Assembly (NCBI GenBank): GCA_942491735.1
Contig: CALOCN010000014.1
Coordinates: 1,488,001-1,552,000, forward strand
Length of the DNA stretch: 64,000 nt
Direction of reading: 5' to 3'
From: CALOCN01 sp942491735
Lineage (GTDB): Bacteria; Eisenbacteria; RBG-16-71-46; JABDJR01
In this document: positions 35,084 to 43,005 of the stretch, in pieces
Numbering within the stretch: the stretch's first letter is position 1
Layout: each line of letters starts with the position of its first letter
Made by a program: the position numbers and the translations under genes
Notes under the pieces: model-generated
Seen by the model: only the letters and a program-made list of their open reading frames with translations
Databases searched by the model: none
Told to the model about the DNA's origin: nothing

Positions 35084-35662
35084 TTACTCCGGAGGCGGAG
35101 CGACCGGGGCCGCGTTCGAAGCCCCCGGTGGGCCTGGCAGGGCGCAGCCGGGACCCGCCGCACCGGGATCCAGTCCGCGACAGACGGCCGGGTCGGCGGA
35201 AGCGAAGCGACCCAGGAACGGCCGATTCGCAGCGACGCACCGATAGCCCAGCTCGACAAGCCAGATCAGGGGAGGAATCCGGAGCACCCGGACAAACCCG
35301 CTCCAGCCAAGGGACTTCAGGACAGTCAGGACCGCCCTCCCGGCGGATTCACGCTGTCCGTCGGGGTGGATCACCTGCACCGCCTTGGCACAGGCTGCGC
35401 TGAGGGCCTCATCGACGGGGGGCGTCGGGGCGTCCTGGTACGCCGATATCCTGAAGTGGTGCTCCGCGCCACGGCGAAGCGCCCACTCCACGCACCAGCA
35501 GCAAAACCCGCAGGTCCCGTCCCACAGGAGCCACGGCCTGGAATCTCTGTTGCCTGCATCACGGCTGGTCACGGGACTCGTATCCCCCGGTGTGGGTGTC
35601 GGTTGTAGCTCGCCGCCCAAAAAAGGTGCGGCGGGAGCGCCCCCCATCCGGATCGCCCCCAT
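35084..35662 (-). CDS. DCC-family (DUF393) thiol-oxidoreductase-like protein
   Basis: Up to 192 residues; the start is uncertain (ATG at 35662 or 35647, or a GTG at 35572), as none has a clear ribosome-binding site. The core DGTCGFCCWCVEWALRRG has the DxxCxxC motif that names the DCC family, followed by the usual VIHPDGQRESAGRAVLTVLKSL segment and a hydrophobic stretch. DCC proteins are thioredoxin-like by prediction and of unknown function. The C-terminal 35 residues are Pro/Gly/Ala-rich and poorly conserved in appearance. It is divergent from the DUF3798 gene. Confidence 0.8.
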   Translation of the reverse strand: MGAIRMGGAPAAPFLGGELQPTPTPGDTSPVTSRDAGNRDSRPWLLWDGTCGFCCWCVEWALRRGAEHHFRISAYQDAPTPPVDEALSAACAKAVQVIHPDGQRESAGRAVLTVLKSLGWSGFVRVLRIPPLIWLVELGYRCVAANRPFLGRFASADPAVCRGLDPGAAGPGCALPGPPGASNAAPVAPPPE

Positions 35663-35688
35663 CCCGGGCGCACCGTATCACAGGGGGG

Positions 35689-35697
35689 TGCTACACT
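35689..35697 (+). promoter_or_regulatory. Extended -10 promoter of the DUF3798 gene
   Basis: TGCTACACT, 58 bases before the ATG at 35756; the same TGnTACACT form as the ABC transporter promoter at 27423. This gives the binding-protein gene its own promoter of the same type. Confidence 0.5.
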
Positions 35698-35755
35698 TGC
35701 CTCCCCGGACGGGCCCCCTCTCTGTTTCTATCGCCTTGGCCAAGGAGGATTCCGG

Positions 35756-36889
35756 ATGATCAAGCGTGTCGCATGGGGAATGGTTCTGCTCTCGGCCGTT
35801 GTGGGCTGGGGATGCGGTGGAGGCAGCGCCTCCGAGGACCAAGCCTCGGCCGACGGTTCGCTGCCGTTCAAGATCGGCATCATGACCGGTACCGTCTCCC
35901 AGGGCGAGGATGAGTACCGTGGAGCGGAGCGGATGATCGCACGCTACGGCGAGGACCGTATCCGCCACGTCACCTATCCGGACAACTTCATGACCGAGCA
36001 GGAGACGACCATCGCCCAGATCCTCAACCTGGCCGCCGATATGCAGGTCAAGGCGATCGTGGTCGCCCAGGGCGTGCCGGGAACCATGGCGGCGATCAAG
36101 AAGGTGCGCGAGCTTCGGCCGGAGATGGTGTTCATCCTGGACAATCCCCACGAGGATCCGCACCAGATCAGCCAGTACGCCGACCTGTCGCTCATTCCGG
36201 ACGATCTCATGCGTGGCGAAACCATCGTCCAGCTTGCCCAGGAGATGGGGGCGACCAACTTCGTCCACTACTCGTTCCCGCGACACATGAGCCAGGAGCT
36301 GTTGGCCCGGCGCAAGGACATCATGGAGACGAAGGCCAAGGAACTCGGCATGGGCTTCGTCTATGTCAACGCACCGGACCCCACCGGCGATCAGGGGCTC
36401 CCCGGTGCGCAGAAGTTCATCCTGGAGGATGTACCGCGGCAGATTTCCCAGTACGGCAAGGACACCGCGTTCTTCTCCACCAACTGCGGCATGCAGGAAC
36501 CCCTCATCCGTTCGGTCATGGACAACAACGCCATCTTCCCGGAGCAGTGCTGTCCGTCGCCGACCCATGGGTATCCCGGAGCGCTGGGTATCGCCATCAC
36601 CGAGGAACAGGCCGGCGACATGGGTCAGATCCGCCAGGCGATCGCGCAGAAGGTGGAAGAGGCCAATCAGCACGGACGCATGGCGACCTGGCCCATCTCC
36701 ATCGGGATGGTGACCATCGAAGCCGCGGTGGAGATCGCGATCAAGACGCTCAACGGTGAGATGGAACTCACCGATCAGGAGGCGGTACGCGGCGAAATGA
36801 TAGCCGCGGCCGGAGCGGACGTGACCATGGTTCCGTTCGAGGGCAAGGAGAACTACTTCCTCGTCCTGCTCGATAGCGTCATTTTCTAG
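35756..36889 (+). CDS. DUF3798 periplasmic binding lipoprotein, likely partner of the ABC importer
   Basis: 377 residues. Lipoprotein signal with Cys20 (VVGWGCGGG). The mature protein starts FKIGIMTGTVSQGEDEYRGAERMI and has the alternating strand-helix order of type I periplasmic binding proteins: VKAIVVAQGVPG, PEMVFILDNPHE, NFVHYSFPRHM. I assign DUF3798 from memory of this wording. A ribosome-binding site AAGGAGGA precedes the ATG. It is the only binding-protein gene in the window, and the ABC operon at 27491-31265 lacks one, so they are probably partners although unlinked by 4.5 kb. The ligand is unknown; BMP-like relatives bind nucleosides or sugars. It is followed by a strong bidirectional terminator. 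Confidence 0.8.
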   Translation: MIKRVAWGMVLLSAVVGWGCGGGSASEDQASADGSLPFKIGIMTGTVSQGEDEYRGAERMIARYGEDRIRHVTYPDNFMTEQETTIAQILNLAADMQVKAIVVAQGVPGTMAAIKKVRELRPEMVFILDNPHEDPHQISQYADLSLIPDDLMRGETIVQLAQEMGATNFVHYSFPRHMSQELLARRKDIMETKAKELGMGFVYVNAPDPTGDQGLPGAQKFILEDVPRQISQYGKDTAFFSTNCGMQEPLIRSVMDNNAIFPEQCCPSPTHGYPGALGIAITEEQAGDMGQIRQAIAQKVEEANQHGRMATWPISIGMVTIEAAVEIAIKTLNGEMELTDQEAVRGEMIAAAGADVTMVPFEGKENYFLVLLDSVIF

Positions 36890-36940
36890 GACGGTACGCC
36901 GGAGCCTGACCGGCGTTCTGCGGCCCCGGAGCCTCATTGA

Positions 36941-36976
36941 AAACGGCCCGCTCGGGATATCCCGGGCGGGCCGTTT
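36941..36976. terminator. Bidirectional intrinsic terminator
   Basis: AAACGGCCCGC pairs with GCGGGCCGTTT, and between them CGGGA pairs with TCCCG around a TA loop; a T/G wobble is the only flaw in a 17-bp stem. A-rich bases on the left and T-rich bases on the right let it serve both the DUF3798 gene and the convergent FMN reductase gene. Confidence 0.85.
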
Positions 36977-37004
36977 CCGTTTCCCGGGCCGCGTTGCGCT
37001 CTCC

Positions 37005-37562
37005 CTAGGCCTGACCCCGGCCGGCAAACGCGCAGAACCCGTGCATGAAACGTTGAGCGCGATCCCGCAACGCCTCATCGGTGATGTGACCGTCGGCAAG
37101 GACCTGATGGGCCGAGGAAACGTTCAGCCCGCCGCCGAACCACATTCGGACCCCCAACGCGCGCAGGACCGGCAGCCAGGCCGCCTGGGCCATGCGGGTC
37201 CCGCCGCTCCCGGGGGTCGCGCCCACCACGGCGAAGGGCCGATCCCCGAAGGCCTTCGCGTTGTCCTTGCTGGGTCGCGACAACCAGTCGACGGTGTTCT
37301 TCAGCACCCCGGGAAGTGAATGGTTGTACTCGGGCGTGGCCAGGATCACGCCGTTGCTCGCCATCAGCTTTTCCTTGAGCGCAACAACGGCCGGCGGGGG
37401 GCCGTCCGCGACCTCCGCATCGCCGTCATAGAGCGGGATGCCCTCGGGAGTGGCGACCTCGAGCACCCAACCGTCCGGGGCCATCTTGGCCAGGGCGTCG
37501 AGGAGGGACTTGTTGAAGGATGCCTTGCGCAGGCTTCCGGCAATGGCAAGGATGCGGGGCAT
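37005..37562 (-). CDS. NAD(P)H-dependent FMN reductase family flavoprotein
   Basis: 185 residues. GSLRKASFNKSLL near the N-terminus binds the FMN phosphate, and PEYNHSLPGVLKNTVDWLSRP is the hallmark of the ArsH/ChrR/YieF-type NADPH-dependent FMN reductases (quinone, azo or chromate reduction in relatives). The flavodoxin-like fold is complete. AGGAG lies 6 bases before the ATG. It follows the transaldolase gene by 18 bases, so the two are likely one transcript ending at the terminator at 36941-36976. The physiological substrate is not evident. Confidence 0.88.
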   Translation of the reverse strand: MPRILAIAGSLRKASFNKSLLDALAKMAPDGWVLEVATPEGIPLYDGDAEVADGPPPAVVALKEKLMASNGVILATPEYNHSLPGVLKNTVDWLSRPSKDNAKAFGDRPFAVVGATPGSGGTRMAQAAWLPVLRALGVRMWFGGGLNVSSAHQVLADGHITDEALRDRAQRFMHGFCAFAGRGQA

Positions 37563-37580
37563 GGACTCTCCTGATCAGCT

Positions 37581-38687
37581 CTACGAGGCGACGGTGCGGC
37601 GTCTGGCATCGATTCCGGCCAGCAGCGTATCGAAGGGCGCGACGAACTTCTCGATCCCCTCGCGCACCAGATCGTCCGTTACCGCTTCGAGGGCGATGCC
37701 CACCCCGGCAAGAGCGGTCAGCGCCTCCCGCGCCTGGTCCACCTGGTCGGCCACCGTTTTGGCCACCGTCCCGTGGTCCAACAGCGCATCGAGCGTCTCG
37801 TCGGGGAGCGTGTTCACGGTGAACGGCCCGATGAGCGGCTCCACGTACTTGAGGTCCGGGTAGGACGGGTCCTTGGTCGAGGTGCTGGCCCACAACGGCT
37901 TCTGCACCCGGGCTCCGGCTGCCTTCAGCTTCTCCCAGCGTTCGCCGGAGTAGACCGCTGACCAGGCCCGGTAGGCCAGCTTGGCGCTGGCCACGGCGGC
38001 GGTTCCCTTGAGGGCCGTCGCGGCCGACGTCCCCAGGGCATCCAGCTTCGCGTCCACCGCGCTATCGATGCGGCTCAGGAAGAAGCTGGCCACCGAAGCC
38101 ACGTTGGCCAGGTCCAGGCCCCGGGCCATGCGGGCCTCCATGGCAGCGAGATGGGCCTCCATGACCGCACCGTAGGCCTCCAGACTGAACAACAGCGTGA
38201 TGTTCACGTGGATGCCCTCGGTCAGACAGGTCTGGATGGCGGGGATGCCCTCGGGGGTACCGGGAATCTTGATGAGCACGTTCTCCCGCCCCACCGCGGC
38301 CCACAGGCGTCGCGCCTCGTCGATCGTGCCCTGGGTGTTGCGGGCCAGATGCGGCGAGACCTCCAGGGACACGTAGCCGTCGGTCCCGTTGCTCGCTTCG
38401 TGCACGGGACGGAAGAGATCGCAGGCATCCTGGATGTCCCGGATGGCCAACCCTTCGTAGATCGCGGTGGCGTCGGCCCCTCCCTCGGCCAGGGAGCGGA
38501 TGTCCGCGTCGTAGCCTTCCCCGGCCGAGATCGCCTTGTGGAAGATGGCCGGGTTCGAGGTCACCCCGGTGACGCCGGCCCGGATCAGACCGGCCAGGCG
38601 TCCCCCGCGGATCATGTCCCGGGTCAGGTTGTCGAGCCAGATGCTCTGACCCTGGGCGTCCAGGGCCTTGAGAATGTCGTTTGTCAT
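37581..38687 (-). CDS. tal: Transaldolase
   Basis: 368 residues, the length of the TalAB-like subclass common in high-GC bacteria. The Schiff-base lysine lies in VLIKIPGTPEG (Lys140), with GVTSNPAIFHKAI near the N-terminus and VNITLLFSLEAY and WASTSTKDPSYPD further on. It moves a dihydroxyacetone unit between sugar phosphates in the pentose phosphate pathway. A GGAGG lies 9 bases before the ATG, and a TATAGT -10 is seen at 38735-38740 on the same strand. Downstream is the FMN reductase gene. Confidence 0.95.
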   Translation of the reverse strand: MTNDILKALDAQGQSIWLDNLTRDMIRGGRLAGLIRAGVTGVTSNPAIFHKAISAGEGYDADIRSLAEGGADATAIYEGLAIRDIQDACDLFRPVHEASNGTDGYVSLEVSPHLARNTQGTIDEARRLWAAVGRENVLIKIPGTPEGIPAIQTCLTEGIHVNITLLFSLEAYGAVMEAHLAAMEARMARGLDLANVASVASFFLSRIDSAVDAKLDALGTSAATALKGTAAVASAKLAYRAWSAVYSGERWEKLKAAGARVQKPLWASTSTKDPSYPDLKYVEPLIGPFTVNTLPDETLDALLDHGTVAKTVADQVDQAREALTALAGVGIALEAVTDDLVREGIEKFVAPFDTLLAGIDARRRTVAS

Positions 38688-38734
38688 GGGAACGGGGCCT
38701 CCGCGCGAGGTAGGGAAGAGGGATCAAGGCAACC

Positions 38735-38740
38735 ACTATA
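38735..38740 (-). promoter_or_regulatory. -10 element of the transaldolase promoter
   Basis: TATAGT on the minus strand, 47 bases before the tal ATG. No clear -35 is seen. Confidence 0.4.
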
Positions 38741-38830
38741 CCCCAGGCGGCCGAACCGGAGTGGGACAGGAAGTCGCCCACCGCATCCACGAACCGGGCG
38801 GCTCAGCGGCCTCCCCGACCGGGGTCGGGG

Positions 38831-39511
38831 CTAGGGGGAAATGATCCCCAGCCAGTTGCCGAGGATGAACTCCATGCGCCCGGTGAGGAGCGAGATCCTG
38901 GCCATCACCGTGTAGCCGAAGGCCGCGCCGAAGGAGATCATGAGCACGTAAATCCCGAACCGGCTCACCTTCCCCAGCACACCGGTGTGTTCCTTGGAGA
39001 AGAAGAAGTAGACCAGCCCGGAGATCACGCCGGCCACGACAAAGAGGTTGGAAAAGGTCTGACCGAGGGAAAACCCGCCATCGTTGACGACCAGCGGGAG
39101 CATGGTCTTCTGGATCTGCACCGCGAAGTCCGAGGTCAGGTAGCGGGTCAGGTTGGTCCCGGCCGCGAAGCCGATGGCCAGGCCCATGGCCATGCGGGAC
39201 AGATGCGCCGCCGGCGGGACCAGTCGCAGCAGCAGGATGATGCTGAACAGCAACGGGATGATCTTGAGGGGATTGGGCTCCGCGTCCGCGATGTTGGGCA
39301 ACGCGAAACGGACCATGGGCGGGTACAGCTCGGCAAAGAGGATCGGGACCAGGGTGGACCAGAAGCCCTGCACCATGTAGTACGCCGCACTCACCCCCAC
39401 GAACAGGTGCTCGGCGAACTTGTAGAACGGGTTGTCCTTGTACAGGAACGAGAAGATCATGAGGGTGAGGAGTGCGCCGACCCAGACCTCGAGATCCGTG
39501 CTCAGGTTCAT
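38831..39511 (-). CDS. Polytopic membrane protein, fourth gene of unknown cassette
   Basis: 226 residues from the ATG at 39511 (ATGA overlap with the gene upstream). About six hydrophobic segments, with a conserved-looking FLYKDNPFYKFAEHLFVGVSAAYYMVQGFW near the start, split by a charged pair. I do not recognise the family. Position last in a tightly packed leftward cassette (41952 to 38831) suggests it is a subunit of the same membrane assembly as the DUF6754-like protein. Confidence 0.75.
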   Translation of the reverse strand: MNLSTDLEVWVGALLTLMIFSFLYKDNPFYKFAEHLFVGVSAAYYMVQGFWSTLVPILFAELYPPMVRFALPNIADAEPNPLKIIPLLFSIILLLRLVPPAAHLSRMAMGLAIGFAAGTNLTRYLTSDFAVQIQKTMLPLVVNDGGFSLGQTFSNLFVVAGVISGLVYFFFSKEHTGVLGKVSRFGIYVLMISFGAAFGYTVMARISLLTGRMEFILGNWLGIISP

Positions 39512-40368
39512 ACCGTGTCCTTCCCGCGCCCCGAGGCGAGATAGGCGATATTTCCGACCACGATGAAGGCGATGATGACGAGGTGGGCCACGGTCTGCGG
39601 TCCCATCCGCTTCACCGCCTGGGTCGAGGACTCCTCGAACTGCGGGTACCTGGTGACCAGCGCGGCCTCGTACTCCGCTGCACCCTGCAATCCTCCCATG
39701 AGTCCCAGCAACTGCTTGGGGAAGTAGGGGTAGAGCAGCGGCGCCTCGACCGCGGTGACGCCGCCCACCATGGGGACATCGGCCCGGTCGCTCCCGAACT
39801 GGATCCACTCCTTGACCCCGGGAAACCCGGACCCGATCCCTACGATGAGGGCGAAGTCGTCCAGCCGGTTCACCTCGGCCATGAGGGGAATACCCCCCAC
39901 CGCGACACCGTTCACATCCACGGGAAAGGTGTCCTTGAAGTTCGAGTACGCCCCGTTGATGACGCCCTGGTTCCCCGCCTTGAAGCCGAAGTTCACGTAG
40001 TCCACGCCGTCCACCGCGTCCGGGAAGTCCGGCACGATGACATTGCGGATCATGTTCTCGATCATGGGCGGGCCGGCCGGCCACAGGGTGATCAGGACCA
40101 GACGGTGCCCCAGGTGGAGGGCGTGACGCGCCACCGCCTCCAGCATCGGCTGGTTCTCGGGCACCGTGGAGGGGGAGTAGTCCGAGCTGATGAGCACGAG
40201 CGAGTTCTCGGGGAGCGACTCCACCTGATCGAAGATGTTCTGGACGATGGGCGTCGTCACCACGGGAAACTCCGCCTCGAACACGAGGGGGATGATCACC
40301 GCGAGGGCGATGAAGATGAAGATGAACCGCCGGTCCAGTTGGCCCAGACGTGCCAGCGGAGACGCCAT
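39508..40368 (-). CDS. Membrane-anchored protein with large extracytoplasmic domain, third gene of unknown cassette
   Basis: 286 residues from the ATG at 40368. One membrane segment near each end (residues 14-32 and about 258-278) brackets a soluble alpha/beta domain of 220 residues. The domain has Rossmann-like strand ends: SLVLISSDYSPST, RLVLITLWPAG, DFALIVGIGSGFPG, MVGGVTAVEAPLLYPYF. The family is unknown to me. The start overlaps the upstream stop (TGATG), and the stop overlaps the next ATG, so it is tightly coupled to its neighbours. Confidence 0.75.
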   Translation of the reverse strand: MASPLARLGQLDRRFIFIFIALAVIIPLVFEAEFPVVTTPIVQNIFDQVESLPENSLVLISSDYSPSTVPENQPMLEAVARHALHLGHRLVLITLWPAGPPMIENMIRNVIVPDFPDAVDGVDYVNFGFKAGNQGVINGAYSNFKDTFPVDVNGVAVGGIPLMAEVNRLDDFALIVGIGSGFPGVKEWIQFGSDRADVPMVGGVTAVEAPLLYPYFPKQLLGLMGGLQGAAEYEAALVTRYPQFEESSTQAVKRMGPQTVAHLVIIAFIVVGNIAYLASGRGKDTV

Positions 40369-41057
40369 CAGCTGTCCCTCCCGCCGAGGTAGGAGCGTTC
40401 GATTCCCAGGATCACCTTGAGCGACGTGGAAATCACCCCCAGGCCGATCCCGATGAGGATCGCCCGCTGCCCGGCCATGTTCGCGGTGGACATGATCCAG
40501 TTGGAGAGCGACGGGATGGAAAGGAACTGGAGCTGGTCCGGCAACCACGCGGTCATGGACACCCCCACGAAGGTGCGTCCGAGCAGGATGATCAACGCCG
40601 CCACCAGCAGCAGGGTGGCCTCGGGATTCCGGGCACGGAAGGCGCGATAGGAGGCCGAGGCGACAAAGAAGGCGAGAATCGAGAACATGGTCGACTGCAA
40701 CGGATCGAACATGCCGTCATAGGTGAAGTTGAACAGCGACCCCTGGCTGTTGACGTCGTTCTGCCAGCGCGGCTCGGGAACCCCGATCTTCAGCAACCCC
40801 ACCACGAGGGTGAAGAAGAAACCGCCCAGGGTGACCAGGCTGTACGGCCAGTCCCGGCCGCGCCGGGAGAGCTTCATCAGGTGGACCCGGACCAGGTTGC
40901 CGCCACCCAGGATGAAAGCGACCGCGGCCAGGATGTTGAACCAGTCCGAGATCTCGGGCTCGACCACCGGCTCGAGGGCGGTGATGAAATACGAGACAAC
41001 CAGAACCCCGCCAATCAAGCCGGTCACGAGGACGGGGAGCCAGATCCGGATCAGCAC
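40368..41057 (-). CDS. Polytopic membrane protein, second gene of unknown cassette
   Basis: 229 residues with about six hydrophobic segments and a loop (about 88-115) between them that contains WQNDVNSQGSLFNFTYDGMFDPLQS. The family is unknown to me. The last segment pairs ILIGIGLGVISTSLKVILGIE with a Tyr-Leu-Gly-Gly tail. It starts 10 bases after the DUF6754-like gene. Confidence 0.75.
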   Translation of the reverse strand: MLIRIWLPVLVTGLIGGVLVVSYFITALEPVVEPEISDWFNILAAVAFILGGGNLVRVHLMKLSRRGRDWPYSLVTLGGFFFTLVVGLLKIGVPEPRWQNDVNSQGSLFNFTYDGMFDPLQSTMFSILAFFVASASYRAFRARNPEATLLLVAALIILLGRTFVGVSMTAWLPDQLQFLSIPSLSNWIMSTANMAGQRAILIGIGLGVISTSLKVILGIERSYLGGRDS

Positions 41058-41067
41058 GAACGGTCTC

Positions 41068-41952
41068 CTAGTTGGACGAGAAGAGGCGTTGCAGCCAGGC
41101 GAACACGGTTCCGAGCGAGTCGTCGGTGAATCCGTTCACCGTGGCCAGCACGGATCCGACCAGGATGGAAGCCATCGCGAACACCTTGCCGAAGTCCTGC
41201 CCCCGGAGGCTCCCCAGCAACTGGGCATCCTGGCTGAGATAGGCGCTGGCCGCGAACAGCTCCTCGCCGATCAGCGTGTAGTCGCAGGCGGCCACGAAGA
41301 AGGGGAGCTGGGTCGGCTGGGCCGTGCCGGCGATCTGGATCGCGCCGACCGAGAACCCGGTCTCGGCCAGGATGAGCGACTCCGCGAAGAAGGCGCCCAT
41401 GTAGATGCAGGTGGCCGGCTCGTTGCGGACCATGTAGCCGTCGATGTAGGCCACGTAGCCGAACTGCTCGTCGGTCACGTAGTGGATCCAATCCTCGTTG
41501 TAGGCGTCCGGACGACCCGCCGAGAGATACGCCTCGCGCACCGTTTCGCGGCAGGCGGTCATGACCAGGGAGCGATCGGTGGGCACCTCGAGTTCGGCGT
41601 CGTACTCCGCGACCTGCTTGGCCACCGACGCGAGAATGGTGACACCGGCCACCGTCTGCACGTTGTCCAGATCCTGCAGCCCGGGGACGTAGAGGACCGG
41701 CTTGCCCATTTCGGTGGCGCGCCCGACCGCTTCCTCGATGGCCGAGATCCCGGGGATCTTGCGGATGGTGTAGGACGCTCCGCGTTGGGCACGCAGGGTG
41801 TAGGTGAGGATTGCCCCGCCGACCAGGATCAGGATGAAGAGGAGGTTCCACTTGACCGCGGGAGGGCCGTCGACGTCCTGGGCAAACGCCGGAACCGACA
41901 CCAGGAGTGTCAGCAGAAGGGCGAGGCAGATCGAGAAAAACCGTGGGTTCAT
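41068..41952 (-). CDS. DUF6754-like membrane protein, first gene of unknown cassette
   Basis: 294 residues from the ATG at 41952. A cleavable-looking signal (ending VPAFAQD) and a second hydrophobic segment (about 37-55) precede a soluble part with KIPGISAIEEAVGRATEMGKPVLYVPG, VAEYDAELEVPTDRS, and then FFAESLILAETGFSVGAIQIAGTAQPTQLPFFVAACDYTLIGEELFAA in three adjoining stretches. I recall this wording from DUF6754 proteins, which occur in scattered bacteria next to other membrane genes. No enzymatic motif is apparent. It leads a leftward four-gene cassette. Confidence 0.7.
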   Translation of the reverse strand: MNPRFFSICLALLLTLLVSVPAFAQDVDGPPAVKWNLLFILILVGGAILTYTLRAQRGASYTIRKIPGISAIEEAVGRATEMGKPVLYVPGLQDLDNVQTVAGVTILASVAKQVAEYDAELEVPTDRSLVMTACRETVREAYLSAGRPDAYNEDWIHYVTDEQFGYVAYIDGYMVRNEPATCIYMGAFFAESLILAETGFSVGAIQIAGTAQPTQLPFFVAACDYTLIGEELFAASAYLSQDAQLLGSLRGQDFGKVFAMASILVGSVLATVNGFTDDSLGTVFAWLQRLFSSN

Positions 41953-42083
41953 GGGGTTCCCAGCCGCGAGAGACGGTGATTCCACTACCGCGGGGCACCA
42001 TATCCCGCACCCCCGGCGGGTGACAAGAAGTTTCCTCCTCCCGGGAGGCCCGGTTCGCCGGACCCGCGGGCCGGAAGGGACCC

Positions 42084-42092
42084 TGCTAGAAT
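42084..42092 (+). promoter_or_regulatory. Extended -10 promoter of the M48-like/OPT genes
   Basis: TGCTAGAAT, 34 bases before the ATG at 42127: TG, one base, then TAGAAT (one mismatch to TATAAT). Confidence 0.5.
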
Positions 42093-42126
42093 GTGAATCC
42101 ACTTGGGCAGGTGAGGTCGGTCCTTC

Positions 42127-42966
42127 ATGCAACGATTCCTGATGATCTGTCTGTTTCTGGTGTCGGGAGCCGCACTCTCCTGCGCGCCGTACCGGGGCAG
42201 TCACGAGATGCTCACCCTCGGCGAGGAATGGGCCCTGGGAGCCCGGCTGGCCGGCGACGTCAACGCGACCCTGCAGCTCCTGGATGATCCCGCAGCGACC
42301 GCGTTCCTGGAGACCAGCGGCCGGCACATCCTGGACGAGGCGCGGGGCGACTTTGCCTCGGCCGGTCGTGAATGGATGTTCCATGCCGTGCGGGATACCA
42401 CGGTGCGCGCCTACGAGCTCCTGGGGGGACACATCTACGTGAACTCCGGGCTGCTGGCCCACACCGACGACTACGCGGTTTTCATGGCGGTGCTGGCCCA
42501 TCAGGTTGCGCATGGTCTGGATCGGCACTCGGCCGAGCGCATCTCGAACGCGTTCGACGAGAAGGATCTGGAGCGGGCCCTTCGCGGAAAAGGTGAGGAC
42601 GTCTACCAGGAGATCCTCAGCGATGTGATCCACCATGGGGCCCTCGTGGACGCGGGCGAGGACGCGGTACGCGATGCCGATCGTCTGGCCATCGCCTATC
42701 TCTACAAGGCCGGCATCGATCCCCTGGGTGTCATCGACGCCCTGCGGGGACTCCAGGAACTCGCCCGTTCCGGTCGTGAGGATCTGGTCCGGTTCGCCGA
42801 GGAGTACCCGCTGACCGCGGATCGGATCGAGGATGCCCGCCGACAGATTCGTGCCTTGCCCCCCAAACCCCTTACCCGTGAGGCCCCCGGTTTCCAGGCC
42901 TTTCGTGAAGCGATGCTGAGGGACGGGTCCCCGGTCGGCGTTGCGGCCAACGAGGGCCTCCGCTAA
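42127..42966 (+). CDS. M48-family lipoprotein with mutated zinc-protease motif
   Basis: 279 residues with a lipoprotein signal (LVSGAALSC, Cys19). The fold landmarks of periplasmic M48 proteases such as BepA/LoiP are present: GGHIYVNSGLL, then AVLAHQVAHGLDRHSAER, then DADRLAIAYLYKAGIDP. But the HExxH motif reads HQVAH (His125, Gln126, His129): the catalytic Glu codon is CAG. The later metal-binding Glu of EADxxG also reads Asp. It should therefore bind metal weakly or not at all and be proteolytically inactive. It may instead act as a chaperone or scaffold at the outer membrane. The OPT transporter gene follows after 39 bases. Confidence 0.8.
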   Translation: MQRFLMICLFLVSGAALSCAPYRGSHEMLTLGEEWALGARLAGDVNATLQLLDDPAATAFLETSGRHILDEARGDFASAGREWMFHAVRDTTVRAYELLGGHIYVNSGLLAHTDDYAVFMAVLAHQVAHGLDRHSAERISNAFDEKDLERALRGKGEDVYQEILSDVIHHGALVDAGEDAVRDADRLAIAYLYKAGIDPLGVIDALRGLQELARSGREDLVRFAEEYPLTADRIEDARRQIRALPPKPLTREAPGFQAFREAMLRDGSPVGVAANEGLR

Positions 42967-43005
42967 GGTACGCCGCGGTCCAGAAACCCGTGATCAGGAG
43001 GCAGC

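Noticed and set aside
38831..40084. A 417-codon version of the last gene of the membrane cassette
   Set aside because: The N-terminal part overlaps the preceding gene in another frame and is Arg/Gly-rich nonsense; the ATG at 39511 gives a clean membrane protein.
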